Below are positions 10,099 through 18,912 of a DNA stretch of 64,000 bases, one piece after another. The stretch comes from Spinactinospora alkalitolerans. Lineage in GTDB: Bacteria; Actinomycetota; Actinomycetes; Streptosporangiales; Streptosporangiaceae. The stretch lies in assembly GCF_013408795.1 (NCBI RefSeq), contig NZ_JACCCC010000001.1:5146001-5210000 (forward strand), given 5' to 3'. Position 1 is the first letter of the stretch; each line of letters begins with the position of its first letter. Below the pieces are notes generated by a model that did no database searches, was not told the origin of the DNA, and saw only the letters and a list, made by a program, of their open reading frames with translations. A program made the position numbers and the translations under genes.

Positions 10099-10842
10099 GT
10101 GCTGATCCGCTACGCGAGCGAGCAGGGCGACGGCGAGCACAACGAGGACTACGTCGCGGCCGGGACGGACTGGGCGTTCGTCCTGGACGGGGCGACGGCC
10201 GCCCCGGGCGTGCGCACCGGGTGCCGGCACGGTGTGCGGTGGCTGGTGCACCGGCTGGGCGCGGCGCTGGCGACGGAGCTGTCCTCAGCGCGGCGCCGAC
10301 CCCTGCCCGACGCGCTGGCCGGGGCCATCGACCGGACCCGCGACGCACACGACGGCTGCGACCTGGGCAACCCCGACAGCCCTTCGGCGACCGCCGCGGT
10401 GGCACGCCGCACCGAGGACGGCCTGGACTACCTCGTCCTCGCCGACTCCGCCGTGCTGTTCCCCGGGCCGGACGGGACGGTGACCGCCGTGTCCGACGAC
10501 CGGCTGGACCACCTGCCCGGCGGCCGCCCCTACTCGCTGGAGCTGGTGCGCGCCTCGCGCAACGTCCGCGGGGGCTTCTGGGTGGCGGGCACGGCGGTCG
10601 AGGCCGCCTACGAGGCGGTGACCGGATCGGTGCGGCCCGCCGACGGCCGCCTGGCGCTGATGACCGACGGCTGCACCCGGCTCGTGGAGCACTACGGCCA
10701 CGCCTGGAGCTCGGTGTGGCGTCACCTGGTGGACTCGGGTCCGGAGTCCCTGATCGCCTGGGTCCGCACGGAGGAGCGCCGCAACGGCGTCGAACGGGGC
10801 AAGACCCACGACGACGCCACCGCCCTCTACGCCGAGCTGTGA
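10099..10842 (+). CDS. PP2C-like protein phosphatase domain protein
   Basis: 247 residues with the motif order of PP2C/PPM phosphatases: GEHNEDYV near the N-terminus (RxxNEDA-like), VLDGAT (DGMGG-like), SPSATAAV (SGSTA-like), LMTDGCTRL (SDGL-like) and THDDATALYAEL (DDxT) near the end. These acidic residues would hold the Mn/Mg pair. It is a stand-alone soluble domain with no kinase or sensor fused to it, and the target is unknown. GTG 10099 has GGGAGGG 8 nt upstream. The related SpoIIE-type and trans-acting PP2C regulators are alternatives. Confidence 0.7.
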   Translation: MLIRYASEQGDGEHNEDYVAAGTDWAFVLDGATAAPGVRTGCRHGVRWLVHRLGAALATELSSARRRPLPDALAGAIDRTRDAHDGCDLGNPDSPSATAAVARRTEDGLDYLVLADSAVLFPGPDGTVTAVSDDRLDHLPGGRPYSLELVRASRNVRGGFWVAGTAVEAAYEAVTGSVRPADGRLALMTDGCTRLVEHYGHAWSSVWRHLVDSGPESLIAWVRTEERRNGVERGKTHDDATALYAEL

Positions 10843-10871
10843 CCCGCCGTTGTCCGGCGCTCGTCCGGAGA

Positions 10872-10940
10872 GGGAGTGCGCCCGGATCATCGGATGGGAC
10901 CATGGGCATCGGTGAGGCTGCCCGTGGACCGCGCACTCCC
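10872..10940 (+). terminator. long nested inverted repeat after the PP2C gene
   Basis: GGGAGTGCGC (10872-10881) pairs perfectly with GCGCACTCCC (10931-10940). Inside lies a second stem GGGCA (10904-10908)/TGCCC (10919-10923). The structure starts 30 nt after the PP2C-like stop and ends 130 nt before echA, so it may be a terminator or a small structured RNA. Confidence 0.4.
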
Positions 10941-11032
10941 CTACTGCGCGCTGCTCCGCAAGCTCCGCAGCCCCACCGATCGGGAACCGCCTTCCATGGC
11001 GGGTGGCCCGCGTCACGTTACTCGGGGGTAGG

Positions 11033-11050
11033 ATCAGCCGGACCCGGCTG
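11033..11050. promoter_or_regulatory. inverted repeat before the enoyl-CoA hydratase gene
   Basis: TCAGCCGG-AC-CCGGCTGA has perfect 8-bp arms and a 2-nt spacer, 20 bp before the start codon and immediately before the GAGGAGG ribosome-binding site. It differs from the ACCnnCCGG sites nearby. It could be an operator or a 5'-UTR hairpin. Confidence 0.4.
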
Positions 11051-11070
11051 AACGGTGACGAGGAGGCGAC

Positions 11071-11895
11071 ATGCCCGAGGCCCCCGACTGGGCGAACGAT
11101 CCGGAGACGCAGGTGCTCTCGGAGAACCGCGATGGCGTCCTGCTGCTCACGCTCAACCGCCCCGACCGGCTGAACGCGTGGAACCCGGTGATGGCGGAGC
11201 GGCTGTTCGGCCTCATGAGCGCCGCCGATGACGACCCCGGGGTCCGGGTCGTCGTCGTGACCGGCGCCGGGCGCGGGTTCTGCGCCGGCGCCGACATGGA
11301 GGCGCTGTCCATGGTGGAGGGGGCCGCCGGATCCGGCTTCGAGCACGGCGAGCGCCCGCTGTCGTTCCCGACCACGCTGCGCAAACCGGTCATCGCCGCG
11401 ATCAACGGCCCGGCGGCCGGGGTCGGGCTGGTGGTGGCGCTCTTCGCCGACCTGCGCTTCGCCGCCGAGGACGCCAAGCTCACCACGGCGTTCAGCAGGC
11501 TCGGCCTGGTCGCCGAGTACGGCATCGCCTGGCACCTCCCCCGCCTGGTGGGCGCGGCCAGGGCGCTGGACCTGCTGCTGTCGTCGCGGATCGTGCTGGG
11601 CGACGAGGCCGAGCGCATCGGGCTGGTCAACCGTGCGCTCCCCCGCGACCAGGTGCTCGACGCCGCCCTCGACCACGCCCGCATCCTCGCCGAGGGCAGC
11701 TCCCCCGCCTCGATGGCGTGGATCAAGGCGCAGGTCTACCGCGGGATGGACAGCGATCTGACCGCGGCCTGCGAGGAGGCGGCGGCCCTCATGCCCGAGG
11801 CGTTCGCCGGCGCCGACTTCTCCGAGGGCCTCGCGGCCCACCTGGCCAAGCGCACGCCGGACTTCGCCGGCCTCCCGCCCCGTGAACGGGGCTGA
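11071..11895 (+). CDS. enoyl-CoA hydratase/isomerase family protein
   Basis: A 274-residue crotonase-fold protein with GRGFCAGADM (CoA/oxyanion hole) and GPAAGVGLVVALFADLRFA. The two Glu residues of classical hydratase are not conserved (GGGCEL is GVGLVV; PE before IG is FS). A Glu is present in LGLVAEYGIAWHLPRLVG, at the position where PaaG-type isomerases carry their catalytic Asp. So an isomerase or hydrolase reaction on an acyl-CoA is as likely as hydration. GAGGAGG lies 6 nt before ATG 11071. It sits next to an acyl-CoA carboxylase and other acyl-metabolism genes. Confidence 0.85.
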   Translation: MPEAPDWANDPETQVLSENRDGVLLLTLNRPDRLNAWNPVMAERLFGLMSAADDDPGVRVVVVTGAGRGFCAGADMEALSMVEGAAGSGFEHGERPLSFPTTLRKPVIAAINGPAAGVGLVVALFADLRFAAEDAKLTTAFSRLGLVAEYGIAWHLPRLVGAARALDLLLSSRIVLGDEAERIGLVNRALPRDQVLDAALDHARILAEGSSPASMAWIKAQVYRGMDSDLTAACEEAAALMPEAFAGADFSEGLAAHLAKRTPDFAGLPPRERG

Positions 11896-11940
11896 CGCTC
11901 CGGAAGCCGCCGCGGGGCCCCGGCAGCGGAACGGCCCCGC

Positions 11941-12939
11941 TCACCCGGACGCCGCCTCCGGCGCGTCCGCCCCCGAGAAGTAGCGCCGGGGCGTGCCGGT
12001 GAGCATCATGTCGATCTGGGCGTCGGTGACGCCCGCCGCGCGCAGCGCCGGCAGCACGTCGTCGCTGATGTGCAGGTAGTTCCAGTTGGGGAGCACCTGG
12101 CGCACCAGCGCCATGGTCTCCTCTCCGGCGAACAGGTCGGCGTAGCACCAGGCGTCGTGGGAGAGCACGATCCGGTCGGCGTAGCCCTGCTCGGCGAGGG
12201 CCGCGATGGTGGCGACGCGCCGCTCGGTGGGGTTGATCGTGTCGACGCCGAAGCGGTCGCAGCCCAGGACGGCGCCCTGGTCGGCGAGCGACCTCAGGTA
12301 GTCGAGGTCGTTGCTGTCGCCGGCGTGGCCGACCACCACTCGGGTCAGGTCGACCCCCTCCTCGGCGAACCACGTCAGCGCCGCGGTGCCGCTGCGCGCC
12401 TCGGCGTTGGTGTGCACCGTGATCGGGGCGCCGGTCTCGACACTGGCCGCCGCCACCGCGCGGGCCACCCGCTCGACCTGCGGTGTCAGGTACTCGTCCA
12501 CGACGCACTTGAGGAAGGCGGCCTTCACCCCGGTGTCGGCGATGCCCACGCGGATGTCGCGGACGAACATCTCGGTCATCGGCTCGGGGCCGCCCAGGGG
12601 CGTGCCCGGCCCCCGGTAGTGCAGGAACTGCGGCAGGTCGTGGAAGGCGTACAGGCCGGTGGCGGCGACGATGTTGATGTCGACCTCGGCGTTGACCCGC
12701 TGGATGCGCGGGAGGTGGCGGCCGAGCCCGATGACCGTCGGGTCCACGATCGTGTCGACGCCGCGTGCGCGCAGCTCCCCGAGGCGCTCGATCGCGTCGG
12801 CGACGCGCACCTCCTCGTCCCAGAAGTCGCCGTGGTTGTCCAGCAGCTCCGGGTTCACCATGAAGACGTGCTCGTGCATGAGCGTCGTGCCGAGCTCCTC
12901 AACGGGGATCGGGCCGCGAACCGTCTCGACCTGTGCCAT
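11941..12939 (-). CDS. phosphotriesterase-family metal hydrolase
   Basis: A 332-residue TIM-barrel amidohydrolase of the phosphotriesterase/lactonase family. The complete binuclear site is visible: HxH at 22/24 (LMHEH), the Lys to be carbamylated at 144 (FLKCVVDE), His176 (TVHTN), His205 (VGHAGD) and Asp262 (LSHDAW). Natural substrates in this family are often lactones, phosphodiesters or esters, and the true one here is unknown. ATG 12939 follows GAGAGGG; GTG 12945 is too close to it. It is divergent from the single-chain acyl-CoA carboxylase and shares with it a 109-bp promoter region containing a TetR-type palindrome. Confidence 0.88.
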   Translation of the reverse strand: MAQVETVRGPIPVEELGTTLMHEHVFMVNPELLDNHGDFWDEEVRVADAIERLGELRARGVDTIVDPTVIGLGRHLPRIQRVNAEVDINIVAATGLYAFHDLPQFLHYRGPGTPLGGPEPMTEMFVRDIRVGIADTGVKAAFLKCVVDEYLTPQVERVARAVAAASVETGAPITVHTNAEARSGTAALTWFAEEGVDLTRVVVGHAGDSNDLDYLRSLADQGAVLGCDRFGVDTINPTERRVATIAALAEQGYADRIVLSHDAWCYADLFAGEETMALVRQVLPNWNYLHISDDVLPALRAAGVTDAQIDMMLTGTPRRYFSGADAPEAASG

Positions 12940-13005
12940 CCTCACCCTCTCGTCGATGCGCGGAAGTGGCGCGGATCACACGCTAGACGATTCCCGCCCG
13001 GTTGC

Positions 13006-13023
13006 ATACCATCCGGTCGGTAT
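13006..13023. promoter_or_regulatory. TetR-type palindromic operator (site 3)
   Basis: ATACC-at-CCGG-tc-GGTAT, symmetric except for the two n positions in each arm. It lies between the divergent phosphotriesterase-like and acyl-CoA carboxylase genes, 26 bp before the carboxylase start, where a bound repressor could block both. Confidence 0.7.
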
Positions 13024-13048
13024 AGACCGAAAGGGGAACCCCGGCACC

Positions 13049-16000
13049 ATGGGATTCGACACCGTTCTCGTCGCCAACCGGGGCGAGATCGCCGTCCGCG
13101 TGCTGCGGGCAGCCGCCGACCTGGGACTGCGCACGATCGCGGTGCACACCGCCGACGAGCCCCGCGCCCCGCACGCGCGCCGCGCCGATGCCGTCCGCCC
13201 GCTGCCCGGCTCCGGCGCCGCCGGCTACCTCGACGGCGCGGCGGTCCGCGCGATCGCCCGCGACGCCGGCGGCGCGGCGGTCCATCCCGGCTACGGGTTC
13301 CTCAGCGAGGACGCCGGCTTCGCCGCCCGCTGCGCCGAGGACGGGCTGACGTTCGTCGGCCCGGACCCCGGCGTGCTCGCGCTGTTCGGCGACAAGGCCC
13401 GCGCCCGGGGTCTGGCCGGCGACCTCGGCATCGCCGTCCCCGAGGGCACCCGCGGCGCCACGGACCAGGAGGAGGCCGCCGCCTTCCTGGCCTCTCTGGG
13501 CCCGGGCGGCGCCGTCATGGTGAAGGCGTGCGCGGGCGGCGGCGGGCGGGGCATCCGCGCGGTGCGCTCGGCCGACGAACTCGCCGACGCCTACCGCGAC
13601 TGCGCGGCCGAGGCCGCGGCCGCCTTCGGCCGCGCCGACCTCTACGTCGAGCGGCTCGTTCCCCGCGCCCGCCACGTCGAGGTGCAGCTCGTCGGCGACG
13701 GAACCGCGGTGACCCACCTGTGGGAACGCGACTGCACCATCCAGCGCCGGCATCAGAAACTGGTGGAGATCGCCCCGGCGCCCCGGCTGCCCGAGCCGCT
13801 GCGGGAGCACCTGCTCGACTGCGCGGTCCGCATGGGCGAGGCGGTGGGCTACAGCGGGCTGGGAACGGTGGAGTTCCTGGTCGACACCGATGCCGTGGCG
13901 GCGGGCGCGGACCCCGCGGCGTGCGCGGTGTTCATCGAGGCCAACCCGCGGCTGCAAGTGGAGCACACGGTCACCGAGCAGATCACCGGGGTCGACCTGG
14001 TCGCGGCGCAGTTGCGCATCGCCCGGGGCGCGACGCTCGCCGACGTCGGGCTGTCGCCGCGGCGGCGCCCGGAGCCCGACGGCTGCGCGGTGCAGGTCCG
14101 GGTCAACCTGGAGGCGCAGGCCGCCGACGGGTCGCCCCGCCCCTCGACCGGGGCGCTGACCGCCTTCACCCCGCCGACGGGGCCGGGCGTGCGGGTGGAC
14201 ACCCACGGCCACACCGGCTACCGGGCCGGGCCCGGCTACGATCCGCTGCTGGCGAAGGTCATCGTGCACGCGCGCGGCGGCTCGGTCCCGCCCGGACCGC
14301 CCGACGCCCACGCCGCGGCCCTGGCCAGGACCGAGCGCGCGCTGGGCGAGTTCGAGGTCGCCGGCGCCGACACCAACATCGCGCTGCTGCGCGCCGTCGT
14401 CTCCCACCCCGACGTCCGGGAGGCCGCGGCCACGACGACGTTCGTCGCCGACCACCTGGCGGGGCTGCGCGAACGCGCCCGCACCCTTGAGGCGGCCGCC
14501 GCGGAGGCCGCGGGGACGGAGGGCGCCGGGGCCGAGGGCCGGGACACCGGGCCGGAATCCGGCGGCCTCCCGGTGCCCGAAGGCCACGTCGCGGTCCGCG
14601 CGTCGATGCCGGCCACCGTGGCGGGGATCGACGTCGCGGAGGGGGCCGAGGTCGCGGCCGGAGCGCGGCTGCTGGTGGTGTCGGCCATGAAGATGGAGCA
14701 CGTCGTCACCGCCGCGCGAAGCGGCGTGGTGACCGAGGTCCGCGTGGCCGAGGGCGCCACGGTCGTCGAGGGCGAGCCCCTGGTCGTCATGCTGGAGAAA
14801 GAGGTCGCCGCCGAGGCGCGGGGCGCGCGGCGGGAGATCGATCCCGACGCGATCCGCCCCGATCTCGCCGAGGTCCGCGCCCGGCACGCCGCGACGCTGG
14901 ACGGGGCGCGTTCGCAGGCCGTGGCGGAGCGGCACGGCACCGGACGACGCACCGCGCGGGAGAACATCGACGACCTGTGCGACGCCGGCAGCTTCACCGA
15001 GTACGGCCCGCTCGTGCTGGCCGCGCAGCGGCGCCGCAGATCCCCCGAGGAGCTGGCCGAGAAGAGCCCGGCCGACGGCCTGGTGACGGGACTGGGCCGG
15101 GTGAACGGGGAGCTGTTCGGGCCCGAGCGCACCCAGGTCGCCGCGATGGCCTACGACTACACGGTGATGGCCGGTACCCAGGGCCACCTCAACCACCGCA
15201 AGATGGACCGGATGCTCGACCTCGCCGGACGGCGGCGGCTGCCGGTCGTGCTCTACGCCGAGGGCGGCGGCGGGCGGCCGGGCGACACCGACACCACGAC
15301 CGTCTCCGGGCTGGACGTCACCACGTTCCAGAGCCTGGCCGGGCTCTCGGGGCTGGTTCCGCTGGTCGGGATCGCGGCAGGGCGCTGCTTCGCCGGGAAC
15401 GCGGCGCTGCTGGGCTGCGCCGACGTCGTCATCGCCACGGCCGACTCCACGATCGGCATGGGCGGCCCGGCGATGATCGAGGGCGGCGGCCTGGGCTCCT
15501 ACGCACCGGAGGAGGTCGGCCCGATCGGGGTGCAGACGGCCAACGGGGTCGTCGACGTCGCGGTGGCCGACGAGGTCGAGGCCACCGATGTGGCACGGCG
15601 CTACCTCGGCTACTTCCAGGGCGACGCCGCGCACTGGGAGGCCCCCGACCAGCGGCTGCTGCGGCACGCGGTCCCGGAGAACCGGCTGCGCGCCTACGAC
15701 GTGCGCCGCGTCGTCGAGACCCTGGCCGACACCGGTTCGGTGCTGGAGCTGCGCCGGCACTTCGGCGCCGGCGTCGTCACGGCGCTGGTCCGGATCGAGG
15801 GCCGCACCATGGGGCTGGTCGGCAACGACCCGGCGCACCTGGGCGGCGCGATCGACGCCGACGCCGCCGACAAGATGGCGCGCTTCCTTCAACTGTGCGA
15901 CGCCTTCGACCTGCCGGTGGTCTCGCTGTGCGACACCCCCGGCTTCATGGTCGGCCCGGAGGCCGAGCGCACCGCGACGGTGCGGCACTTCGCCCGGTTG

Positions 16001-16405
16001 TTCGTCAACGGGGCGAACCTGTCCGTCCCGATCTGCACGGTCGTGCTGCGCAAAGGCTACGGTCTGGGCGCGCAGGCCATGGCGGGCGGGAGTTTCCGGG
16101 CCCCGATGGCCACGGTGGCCTGGCCCACCGGGGAGATCGGCGCGATGGGCCTTGAGGGCGCGGTCCGGCTGGGCGCGCGCCGCGAACTGGAGGCGATCGC
16201 CGACCCCGAGGAGCGGCGGCGCAGGTTCGAGGCGCTGGTGGCCGCCTACTACGACTCGGGCAAGGCGCACAACGCCGCGACGGTGTTCGAGCTGGACGAC
16301 GTGATCGATCCGGCCGAGACGCGCCGGTGGATCACCACGACGTTCGCCTCCTTCGCGCCCCCGCCCCGCGCGGCCAAGAAGCGGACCCACATCGAGACGT
16401 GGTGA
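13049..16405 (+). CDS. single-chain biotin-dependent acyl-CoA carboxylase (BC-BCCP-CT fusion)
   Basis: 1118 residues carrying all three activities on one chain. The biotin carboxylase (about 1-450) has the VLVANRGEIAVR start, the glycine-rich ATP loop KACAGGGGRG at Lys159 and FIEANPRLQVEHTVTE. The biotinyl domain (about 515-590) has the AMKM signature with Lys548 as the biotin site. The carboxyltransferase (about 600-1118) has GIAAGRCFAGNAALLGCADV and GYGLGAQAMAGG. Most actinobacterial acyl-CoA carboxylases are split into alpha (BC-BCCP) and beta (CT) subunits. This order matches the single-chain long-chain acyl-CoA carboxylases known from some mycobacteria. Substrate is probably an acyl-CoA of medium or long chain, giving a 2-carboxyacyl-CoA. 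ATG 13049 has AAGGGGAA about 11 nt upstream. Confidence 0.92.
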   Translation: MGFDTVLVANRGEIAVRVLRAAADLGLRTIAVHTADEPRAPHARRADAVRPLPGSGAAGYLDGAAVRAIARDAGGAAVHPGYGFLSEDAGFAARCAEDGLTFVGPDPGVLALFGDKARARGLAGDLGIAVPEGTRGATDQEEAAAFLASLGPGGAVMVKACAGGGGRGIRAVRSADELADAYRDCAAEAAAAFGRADLYVERLVPRARHVEVQLVGDGTAVTHLWERDCTIQRRHQKLVEIAPAPRLPEPLREHLLDCAVRMGEAVGYSGLGTVEFLVDTDAVAAGADPAACAVFIEANPRLQVEHTVTEQITGVDLVAAQLRIARGATLADVGLSPRRRPEPDGCAVQVRVNLEAQAADGSPRPSTGALTAFTPPTGPGVRVDTHGHTGYRAGPGYDPLLAKVIVHARGGSVPPGPPDAHAAALARTERALGEFEVAGADTNIALLRAVVSHPDVREAAATTTFVADHLAGLRERARTLEAAAAEAAGTEGAGAEGRDTGPESGGLPVPEGHVAVRASMPATVAGIDVAEGAEVAAGARLLVVSAMKMEHVVTAARSGVVTEVRVAEGATVVEGEPLVVMLEKEVAAEARGARREIDPDAIRPDLAEVRARHAATLDGARSQAVAERHGTGRRTARENIDDLCDAGSFTEYGPLVLAAQRRRRSPEELAEKSPADGLVTGLGRVNGELFGPERTQVAAMAYDYTVMAGTQGHLNHRKMDRMLDLAGRRRLPVVLYAEGGGGRPGDTDTTTVSGLDVTTFQSLAGLSGLVPLVGIAAGRCFAGNAALLGCADVVIATADSTIGMGGPAMIEGGGLGSYAPEEVGPIGVQTANGVVDVAVADEVEATDVARRYLGYFQGDAAHWEAPDQRLLRHAVPENRLRAYDVRRVVETLADTGSVLELRRHFGAGVVTALVRIEGRTMGLVGNDPAHLGGAIDADAADKMARFLQLCDAFDLPVVSLCDTPGFMVGPEAERTATVRHFARLFVNGANLSVPICTVVLRKGYGLGAQAMAGGSFRAPMATVAWPTGEIGAMGLEGAVRLGARRELEAIADPEERRRRFEALVAAYYDSGKAHNAATVFELDDVIDPAETRRWITTTFASFAPPPRAAKKRTHIETW

Positions 16406-16452
16406 CGGAGCGCTCACCGGGAGCCGGAATCGCGGCCGCACGGGCGCACTGT

Positions 16453-16474
16453 GCATACCACCTGGTCGGTATGC
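16453..16474. promoter_or_regulatory. TetR-type palindromic operator (site 4)
   Basis: GCATACC (16453-16459) and GGTATGC (16468-16474) are perfect 7-bp arms around an 8-bp centre. It shares the ATACCnnC...GtcGGTAT pattern with site 3 and lies 40 bp before the quinone oxidoreductase start. Confidence 0.7.
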
Positions 16475-16514
16475 TCGGTTGGCGAGTGTTTCCTCTGGAT
16501 GGAGAGAGCGACCG

Positions 16515-17471
16515 ATGCGAGCGATTCAGATCACCGAGTTCGGCGGCCCCGAGGTCCTCGGCCTCGCTGACGTTCCCGAGCCCGAGGCGGGCCCCGGTGA
16601 GGTGCCGGTGGAGGTGTCCCGGGCCGGGGTGAACTACGCCGACACCCACCAGGCGGAGAACTCCTACCTCTCCCAGACCAGGCTGCCCCTGGTGCCCGGC
16701 AGCGAGATCGCGGGCCGCACCCCCGACGGCCGCAGGGTGGTGGCGATGGTCAACGGCGGCGGTTACGCCGAGCGCGCCGTCGCCGACGCCAATCTCGTTT
16801 TCGACGTCCCCGACGGCGTCGACGACGTGGCCGCGCTGGCCCTGGTCGTCCAGGGCGCGACGGCCTGGGTGCTGCTGCGCAAGAACGTGCGGCTGGAGCC
16901 GGGCGAGTCCGTCGTCGTGCACGCGGCGGCCGGCGGTGTGGGATCGCTGGCGGTGCAGTTGGCCAAGGCGTTCGGAGCGGGCCGGGTGATCGCCACCGCG
17001 AGCAGCGCGGAGAAGCGGGACCTCACCCTGGAGTTGGGGGCCGACGCTGCCGTCGACTCCACGACCCCCGACATGACCGCGGCCCTCACCGAGGCCAACA
17101 ACGGCCGGCGCGTGGACGCGGTCCTGGACATGACCGGCGGACGCGTCACCGACGAGAGCGTCCGCGCGCTCGCGCCGTTCGGGCGCCTCGCCTTCTACGG
17201 CATGGCCGGCCGCGAGGCCCCCAAACCCATTCAGCTGCCCAACCTGATGCGCCACTCCACGGCGGTGAGCGGCATGTGGCTGCCGCACGCGTTCCTGCTG
17301 CCGGGCGGCGTGGTGCACGCGGCGATGGCGGAGATGTTCGACCTGGTGGCCAAGGGCGAGCTGCGCGCGGTCACCGGCGGCGAGTACGCCCTGGCCGACG
17401 CCCGCGCCGCCCACGAGGACCTGCGCTCCCGCCGGACCACCGGCAAACTCGTCCTGGACCCGACCCGGTAG
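16515..17471 (+). CDS. NADPH:quinone oxidoreductase (zinc-free MDR family)
   Basis: 318 residues of the medium-chain dehydrogenase/reductase superfamily. The N-terminal GroES-like domain has AGVNYADTHQAENSY and PLVPGSEIAG; the Rossmann domain has the nucleotide loop AAAGGVGSLAVQLAKAFGA (about 137-155). The Cys ligands of the zinc enzymes are missing, which points to a quinone oxidoreductase/enoyl reductase type that reduces quinones or enones with NADPH. GGAGAGAG precedes ATG 16515. It lies 109 bp after the acyl-CoA carboxylase with its own operator palindrome, so it is likely part of the same regulon. Confidence 0.88.
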   Translation: MRAIQITEFGGPEVLGLADVPEPEAGPGEVPVEVSRAGVNYADTHQAENSYLSQTRLPLVPGSEIAGRTPDGRRVVAMVNGGGYAERAVADANLVFDVPDGVDDVAALALVVQGATAWVLLRKNVRLEPGESVVVHAAAGGVGSLAVQLAKAFGAGRVIATASSAEKRDLTLELGADAAVDSTTPDMTAALTEANNGRRVDAVLDMTGGRVTDESVRALAPFGRLAFYGMAGREAPKPIQLPNLMRHSTAVSGMWLPHAFLLPGGVVHAAMAEMFDLVAKGELRAVTGGEYALADARAAHEDLRSRRTTGKLVLDPTR

Positions 17472-17833
17472 GCGCGGCGCCGGGACGCGACCATGGTTTC
17501 GGCGCGCGGTGAAGAAACGGGCCGCCGTGCCCGCCCGCCTCGGCCACCGAGGGCGTGAAACACCGGCCACAGGGGCGTGAACCCCAACCCAAAGACTGAA
17601 CGCACACCGCCGCCCTTGGGCGCCGGGCCGAAACCGCGGTGTCGGTCTGTGTCCACGGTGTCGGCGTGCGCTTCGCGCGCGTGAGGGCGATTTTGCGTCC
17701 ATGGGCCTTCGGCCACGCGAGAGCATCGCCCACCCGCGCACCATCCCTCCCGGGGCGGGCCTTGAGAGCTCCCTGGAACCGAGGCTTCCTTCACGGCCTT
17801 GAACGGGTCTTCAGCCCTCTGGGGCCAAGGCCG
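17472..17833. other. intergenic, 362 bp, containing a dispersed repeat
   Basis: No gene supported. The only structure I recognise is the repeat at 17626-17739, which has an inverted diverged partner at 56033-56142. The flanking genes are convergent. Confidence 0.5.
17626..17739 (-). repeat. dispersed intergenic repeat, copy A
   Basis: Four blocks match copy B (56033-56142) in inverted orientation with nearly the same spacing. Read on the minus strand they are GCGCGGGTG, GTGGCCGAAGGCCC, GCGCGAAGC and CGGTTTCGGCC. The last three are separated by 24 and 33 nt here against 23 and 32 nt in copy B. Sequence between the blocks has diverged. Confidence 0.55.
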
Positions 17834-18819
17834 TCAGTGCCCGGCGGCGTCCAGCAGAGGCAGGAGGGTCCGGCCCGCGCGGTCGAGTTGGGTGGGGACG
17901 TCGCCGGGCGGGCACAGCACCACGGCGTCGGCGCCGGCCCGGTAGAGCTCGTCGATCCGCTTGGCGCAGTCCTCGGGCGTGCCCACCACCGCGAGCTCGT
18001 CGATCCAGGAGTCGGGGAGGGCGACGGCGCGCTCCTCGGCCGACAGGTCGGCCATCTCCCGGATCTGCTCGCCGAAGTCGAGCGGGGCGAGGTGGGCCGC
18101 CCAGGACGGCTCGGTGACGACGGCCGCGATCGCCGGGCGCAGCGCCGCGCGGGCGCGGTCGGGGTCCTCGTCGACGTGGAACCACGTGTAGACGCCGATC
18201 CGGTGCGGTCGGCGCGGGTCGCTGTGCCCTTCGGCGATGGCCCGGCGCGCCGCGGCGATGTAGGCGGGCGTGGCCGGTTCGGCCAGGAGGGTGCCGTCGG
18301 CGTGCCGCCCGGACACCTCCAGCGACTTCGGGCCGCGCACGCCCGCCACCACCGGGGGCGGCACCGGCGGCGGGAATTCCAGGCGCACCCCGTCAAGCTG
18401 AACGTAGCGCCCCCGGGTGCTCACCGTCTCGCCCGCGAGCAGGGCGCGCACCGCGTCGAGATGCTCGGCGAGCGCCGTGAGCGGGGAGGCCGGTGCGGCG
18501 CCGATCTGGCGCATCCAGTCCGGCATGCCGTGCCCCATTCCCGCGATGAGGCGGCGCGGGTGCGCCTCGGCCAGCGCGGCCAGCTCCATGGCGGTGAACG
18601 CGGCGTTGCGGGCGACCGCCGGCAGGATGCCGATGCCGACCTTGACGCGTTCGGTCACGGCCAGCGCGGTCGCGGCCGCGGCGATCCCTCCGGCGAAGAA
18701 GCAGTCCTCGACCAGCCACAGCTCGTCGAACCCGGCCTGCTCGACTCCGCGCGCCAGCGGGGTCAACTCCGAGAGGGGCAGCCGGACGGGAACTGGAAGC
18801 CGATTTCGGGACGGGCCAT
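17834..18819 (-). CDS. LLM-class flavin/F420-dependent oxidoreductase, frameshifted near the N-terminus
   Basis: A bacterial-luciferase-like monooxygenase-fold protein of about 328 residues, with TERVKVGIGILPAVARNAAFTAMELAALAEAHPRR, the GMGHGMPDWMRQIGA region and VGTPEDCAKRIDELYRAGAD. A strong GGAGGAG stands 6 nt before ATG 18819. From there the frame reads MARPEIGFQFPS and stops after 18 codons, while the rest of the protein is in another frame (VRLPLSELTPLARGVEQAGFDE). Adding one base at about 18784-18790 (CCCGTCC to CCCGGTCC on the coding strand) joins them into a normal N-terminus. No good start exists in the downstream frame. It is either a real 1-nt deletion (pseudogene) or a sequence error. 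Such enzymes reduce or oxidise varied substrates with FMN or F420; none can be assigned. Confidence 0.78.
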
Positions 18820-18912
18820 GGAGAACTCCTCCACTCGGGAATCCGCTCGACGGAGCCGACCCTACGCCGGGCGCGGCCGGCCCGGAAGGGCCCGCGCGGC
18901 CCCCACGCGAGG

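Noticed and set aside
12983-16456. 1157-codon open frame antisense to the acyl-CoA carboxylase
   Set aside because: Low-complexity translation (His/Arg/Gly/Asp-rich), no domain, and full overlap with a textbook carboxylase.
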